The notes below the pieces were generated by a model. It did not search any database and had not been told where the DNA came from. It saw only the letters and a program-made list of their open reading frames with translations. 9,559 bases of DNA, from contig CANKTR010000028.1 of assembly GCA_947486475.1 (NCBI GenBank), positions 1 to 9,559 on the forward strand. Direction: 5' to 3'. Numbering within the stretch: the first letter of the stretch is position 1; every line of letters starts with the position of its first letter. This document shows, piece after piece, positions 6,790 to 9,559 of this stretch. This stretch comes from Microbacteriaceae bacterium (GTDB lineage: Bacteria; Actinomycetota; Actinomycetes; Actinomycetales; Microbacteriaceae). A program made the position numbers and the translations under genes.

Positions 6790-6845
6790 CTGTCCTGAGC
6801 CGACTCCCCAATGCTAACAGGTAATCCCGAGTTTGCGCCCGCGAA

Positions 6846-6851
6846 TATGCT
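6846..6851 (+). promoter_or_regulatory. TATGCT -10-like box consistent with a leaderless MFS transcript
   Basis: TATGCT ends 7 bases before the ATG at 6859, which would place transcription start at or next to the start codon. Leaderless mRNAs are common in actinobacteria. No good -35 box is visible upstream, and AAAGG at 6852-6856 is only two bases from the ATG, too close for a standard ribosome-binding site. Confidence 0.3.
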
Positions 6852-6858
6852 AAAGGCT

Positions 6859-8460
6859 ATGTCTACTCAGAAAAACCGCTGGCTCGCTCTCCTCTTTGTC
6901 AGCCTCGCCGTCGCCCTCGTCATCGTCGATACGACGATCATCAACGTGGCAATTCCGGCGATTGTCGTCGACCTCAACGCGACCTCGACGGACGTCCAAT
7001 GGATTCAAGAGTCGTACACCCTTGTTTTCGCCGCGCTTCTTCTCGTGTTCGGCGCACTCGCCGACAAGTGGGGGCGTCGCTCGATGCTCGTTGTCGGTCT
7101 CTCGTTCTTCATCGTGTCGTCGATCTTCGCCGCCATGTCCGATAGCGCCGGTGTGCTCATCGCGTGGCGCGTCATCCAGGGCATCGGTGGGGCCATGGTT
7201 CTACCGACAACCCTGTCCATCGTCAACGCGACCTTCCAGGGCAAAGAGCGCGGCATCGCGTTCGCCGTGTGGGGTTCGACAATCGGTGGAATGGTTGCGG
7301 TCGGACCTGTCCTCGGAGGCTGGCTCACGACCGAGTTCTCGTGGAACTGGGCTTTCGGAATCAACATCCCGCTCGGTGTCCTCATCACCATCGGAGTCTT
7401 CCTCTTTGTCACCGAGTCCAAAGACAACGAGAACACGCGCGGAATCGACTGGGGTGGGGCGGTCCTCAGTGTTTGTGCCAGCGGCAGCCTCGTTTTCGGA
7501 CTCATCGAGGGTCGCAATTTCGGGTGGTGGGACATCAACAAAGCCTTCGAAATCGGTGATTGGACGTGGCCGCTGGACATCTCGGTCGTCCCCATCTCTT
7601 TCGCAGTGACCGCGATTGCCGTCGCCTGGTACATCGCCCACGGCCTCGCTCGTCAACGCGCCGGCAAATCAACGCTCGTCGCATTCGGACTCTTCTCGCT
7701 CCCCAGTTTCCGTAACGGCAACATCGTTGCCCTGATTGTCAGCATGGGTGAATTCGGAATCATTCTCGCGTTGCCCCTGTGGCTCCAGTTCGTGCTCGGT
7801 TATTCCCCGTTCGATTCCGGGCTCGTCATTCTCGCGCTCGCGGTCGGCTCCTTCGCCGCGAGTGGAATCGCCGCGGGACTCGGTTCGCGCTTAGAAGCAA
7901 CCTGGGTCATTCGAATCGGGCTCATTCTTGAAATGATTGGCGTCGCCGGTATCGGTTTCATGATCTCACCAGAGGCCACGGGCTGGTCGATCGTGCCGTT
8001 CCTGTTCGTTTACGGAATGGGAGTCGGTTTTGCGACTGCGCAGTTGACCGGTGTCGTCCTGAAGGACGTGCCCGTCGCGGCGAGCGGTCAGGGTTCAGGG
8101 ACGTCCAGCACCTCGCGCCAGATCGGTTCGGCGCTCGGAATCGCCGTCATCGGAACGGTGTTGTTCTCAACGGCCCAGTTCGCCCTCGAGTCGTCGCTCG
8201 CCGATCGCAACGTGCCCGACGCCATCAGTGCGCCAATCGTCGCGGCCGTCATTGATTCGGCCGGTGGAGCCATCAGTGGACTCGAAGCGAACCCCGCGAC
8301 GGCAGACTTTGCGTCGGACGCAAAGGACGCCATCTCTGCAGGAACATCCGCGGCCGCATACCTTGCAGCCGGGTTCTTGGCTATGGCAATGGTCGCGAGC
8401 TTCTCGCTCGGCGCCTCAGCGGAAAAGCGTTCGGCGGCGAGGAAAAAGTCCACGCGGTAG
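6859..8460 (+). CDS. DHA2-type MFS transporter (EmrB/QacA-like drug:H+ antiporter)
   Basis: The 533-residue integral membrane protein has a length and hydrophobic pattern typical of 14-TM DHA2 members. Seen motifs: DTTIINVAIPA (residues 24-34) in TM1; motif A GALADKWGRRS (65-75) between TM2 and TM3; motif B RVIQGIGGAM (104-113); and antiporter motif C GSTIGGMVAVGPVLGGWL (139-156) in TM5. The C-terminus is basic (RSAARKKSTR) and cytoplasmic by prediction. I start at the ATG at 6859 (MSTQKNRWLALL) because TM1 follows directly; the frame also has ATGs at 6847 and 6811, neither with a ribosome-binding site. The likely role is proton-driven export of cationic or hydrophobic toxic compounds, but DHA2 proteins also export metabolites. 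No regulator gene is adjacent in the window; dyads in the upstream region could be operators. It faces the small Cys-rich gene tail to tail. Confidence 0.93.
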   Translation: MSTQKNRWLALLFVSLAVALVIVDTTIINVAIPAIVVDLNATSTDVQWIQESYTLVFAALLLVFGALADKWGRRSMLVVGLSFFIVSSIFAAMSDSAGVLIAWRVIQGIGGAMVLPTTLSIVNATFQGKERGIAFAVWGSTIGGMVAVGPVLGGWLTTEFSWNWAFGINIPLGVLITIGVFLFVTESKDNENTRGIDWGGAVLSVCASGSLVFGLIEGRNFGWWDINKAFEIGDWTWPLDISVVPISFAVTAIAVAWYIAHGLARQRAGKSTLVAFGLFSLPSFRNGNIVALIVSMGEFGIILALPLWLQFVLGYSPFDSGLVILALAVGSFAASGIAAGLGSRLEATWVIRIGLILEMIGVAGIGFMISPEATGWSIVPFLFVYGMGVGFATAQLTGVVLKDVPVAASGQGSGTSSTSRQIGSALGIAVIGTVLFSTAQFALESSLADRNVPDAISAPIVAAVIDSAGGAISGLEANPATADFASDAKDAISAGTSAAAYLAAGFLAMAMVASFSLGASAEKRSAARKKSTR

Positions 8461-8483
8461 CGGCGTGACCGTCGTCACCGCCG
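8461..8483. terminator. Hairpin after the MFS stop codon
   Basis: cggcgtgac (8461-8469) can pair with gtcaccgccg (8474-8483) around a CGTC loop, giving nine pairs with a single bulged C at 8479. It begins right after the TAG stop and sits in the 46-base gap between convergent genes. No T-run follows on either strand, so it may be a weak bidirectional or factor-assisted terminator. Confidence 0.4.
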
Positions 8484-8506
8484 AGCAGTGAAAATCGACC
8501 GTCAGG

Positions 8507-8623
8507 TTAGGCGCAGTGACAACGGTCGGGAAGTGGGACGTCGACGAGTGCCTCTTCGATGTGCTCGCCGCACCCGCTCCACGAGGGTTTGTGGCAGGTG
8601 GTGCACTGAACCTTCTGGCACAT
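8507..8623 (-). CDS. 38-residue Cys/His-rich small protein, possible zinc-binding
   Basis: The frame starts with ATG at 8623 and reads MCQKVQCTTCHKPSWSGCGE, then a short helix-prone stretch (HIEEALVDVP), and ends PDRCHCA before TAA at 8509-8507. Six cysteines (2, 7, 10, 18, 35, 37) and three histidines (11, 21, 36) in 38 residues, including C-x2-C-H and C-H-C clusters, suggest a compact metal site, most likely zinc. A strong AAGGAG (8634-8629) lies five bases upstream and overlaps the stop of the preceding rhodanese-fusion gene, nine bases away, so the two are almost certainly co-transcribed. From memory, short proteins with this M-C-x4-C-x2-C-x-K-P-x-W-x-G-C-G-x-H pattern occur as uncharacterised genes in actinobacteria; I could not search for them. 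No function is known to me. Confidence 0.82.
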   Translation of the reverse strand: MCQKVQCTTCHKPSWSGCGEHIEEALVDVPLPDRCHCA

Positions 8624-8632
8624 GGAGTCTCC

Positions 8633-9559
8633 TTAGCTGTCGGTGAAGGGTGAATCGGCGTTCGCTCGTTCGATCGAATCCATCCCCGCTCGCCAGGTCA
8701 GGTATCCACCATCGAGGTTAGATGCCGTGATTCCGTTGGAGCGAAGTATTTGAGTTGCCGTGTGCCCGCGCTGGCCGACTCTGCAGTGAACGATGACGTC
8801 CGTCGCGGAAATTTCATCGAGGCGGTGTCGAAGGTCGTCGATGGGGATCAGTACCGAGCCGGGAATGTCGCCGGCGTGATTTTCATCAGCCGTTCTGACG
8901 TCGATGAGGACTGCGCCCGCGGCTCGACGTTCCTCGAGCTCGTGCCACTGAACCGTCGGGGTGCGCCCATCCATAATGTTGTCCCCGACGTATCCTGCCT
9001 GGTTGATGGCATCCTTGGCTGACCCGAACTGAGGTGCATAGGCGAGTTCGAGGTTCATCAAATCTGACACCGTGAGCGCTCCGTAGATAGCCGTGGCGAT
9101 GACGTCGATTCGCTTGTCCACGCCGTCGTTGCCAACCGCCTGTGCGCCAAGAATTGTGCCGGTGTCGGGAGCGAAGACCACTTTGAGTGACATCGTTTCC
9201 GCGCCCGGGTAATAGCCCGCGTGCGAAGTCGGGTGCACATGCATAACCCGGTGAGCGATGCCGGCGTGGAGGGCGGCCTTTTCACTCAACCCCGTGATGG
9301 CGGCAGCCATTCCAAAGGCCCCAATGATCCCGGTGGTGACGGTCGGTCGAGCCCGCACATCGAGCCCCGCAACCACATCGGCGACGAATCGACCGTGGCG
9401 GTTCGCAAGATTGGCGAGCCACACCATCTGGTCGTCTCCCGTCATCGCCGATTCTTTTTCGGCGGCATCACCGACGGCGTAAATGTTGGGATCACTCGTG
9501 CGCTGCTGGTCGTCGACCCAGATTCCGCCCGCTACACCGATCCGAAGCCCCGCCTCGAC
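8633..9559 (-). CDS. CoA-disulfide-reductase-like flavoprotein with C-terminal rhodanese domain, N-terminus outside window
   Basis: The frame is open from the right edge to TAA at 8635-8633, giving 308 residues; the internal ATG at 9445 is not the true start. IYAVGDAAE near fragment residue 25-33 is the second FAD-binding motif of pyridine-nucleotide disulfide oxidoreductases. It is followed by a dimerisation domain (GAFGMAAAITGLSEKAALHAG, SLKVVFAPDTGTILGAQAVG, LAYAPQFGSAKDAINQAGYV) as in CoA-disulfide or NADH/polysulfide reductases. Fragment residues about 200-295 form a rhodanese domain with VLIDVRTADE and an active-site loop HCRVGQRGH whose Cys259 is present (codon 8785-8783). Such fusions reduce CoA disulfides, persulfides or polysulfides with NAD(P)H. 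The redox cysteine of the first domain lies outside the window, so activity cannot be confirmed. It is followed at once by the small Cys-rich gene. Confidence 0.91.
   Translation of the reverse strand, partial: VEAGLRIGVAGGIWVDDQQRTSDPNIYAVGDAAEKESAMTGDDQMVWLANLANRHGRFVADVVAGLDVRARPTVTTGIIGAFGMAAAITGLSEKAALHAGIAHRVMHVHPTSHAGYYPGAETMSLKVVFAPDTGTILGAQAVGNDGVDKRIDVIATAIYGALTVSDLMNLELAYAPQFGSAKDAINQAGYVGDNIMDGRTPTVQWHELEERRAAGAVLIDVRTADENHAGDIPGSVLIPIDDLRHRLDEISATDVIVHCRVGQRGHTATQILRSNGITASNLDGGYLTWRAGMDSIERANADSPFTDS

Noticed and set aside
6620..6811. An N-terminal extension of the helicase frame by 64 codons
   Set aside because: The residues look random and the region holds dyads and promoter-like boxes for the divergent gene. 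The ATG at 6619 gives a typical helicase N-terminus.
9443..9445. The ATG at 9445 as the start of the rhodanese-fusion gene
   Set aside because: The frame continues upstream to the window edge and includes the FAD-binding IYAVGDAAE motif, so the ATG is internal.

Overview
The window looks like chromosomal DNA from a high-GC Gram-positive bacterium, most likely an actinobacterium of the Microbacteriaceae/Micrococcales type. This is inference, with no similarity search behind it. It rests on strong G/C bias at third codon positions, tight gene packing with 4-base stop/start overlaps, use of GTG starts, a UbiA-type carotenoid prenyltransferase paired with a CrtI-type desaturase, and a DEAD-box helicase with an Arg/Asp-rich tail.

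Layout. (1) Positions 1-2374, plus strand: a three-gene catabolic operon holding the 3' end of an HpcH/HpaI-type aldolase, a Gfo/Idh/MocA oxidoreductase and a D-2-hydroxyacid dehydrogenase. Together they suggest breakdown of a sugar, sugar acid or polyol through a 2-keto acid that the aldolase cleaves; the substrate cannot be read from the sequence. (2) Positions 2379-6619, minus strand: a DEAD-box RNA helicase, then a UbiA-family prenyltransferase, then a CrtI-family FAD desaturase. The last two overlap by 4 bases and probably act on the same carotenoid (C50-type elongation plus desaturation). The helicase ends 45 bases before the prenyltransferase, and a perfect 11-bp inverted repeat spans that junction and the prenyltransferase start codon. 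(3) Positions 6620-6858: a divergent intergenic region of about 240 bp, rich in small dyads, between the helicase and a plus-strand transporter. (4) Positions 6859-8460, plus strand: a 14-TM DHA2-type MFS drug/proton antiporter. (5) Positions 8507-9559, minus strand: the C-terminal part of a CoA-disulfide-reductase-like flavoprotein fused to a rhodanese domain (cut by the window edge), followed by a 38-residue Cys/His-rich protein with a strong Shine-Dalgarno overlapping the upstream stop.

Most of the window is ordinary metabolic and housekeeping sequence. I see no CRISPR array, insertion sequence, tRNA or rRNA. The points most worth a second look are the inverted repeat over the prenyltransferase start, the tiny Cys-rich protein tied to the rhodanese flavoprotein, the repeat-rich polyampholyte tail of the helicase, and the paired CAGAA-N4-TTCTG dyads plus terminator-like hairpin in the helicase leader. 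I do not see strong evidence for a wholly new multi-gene system.
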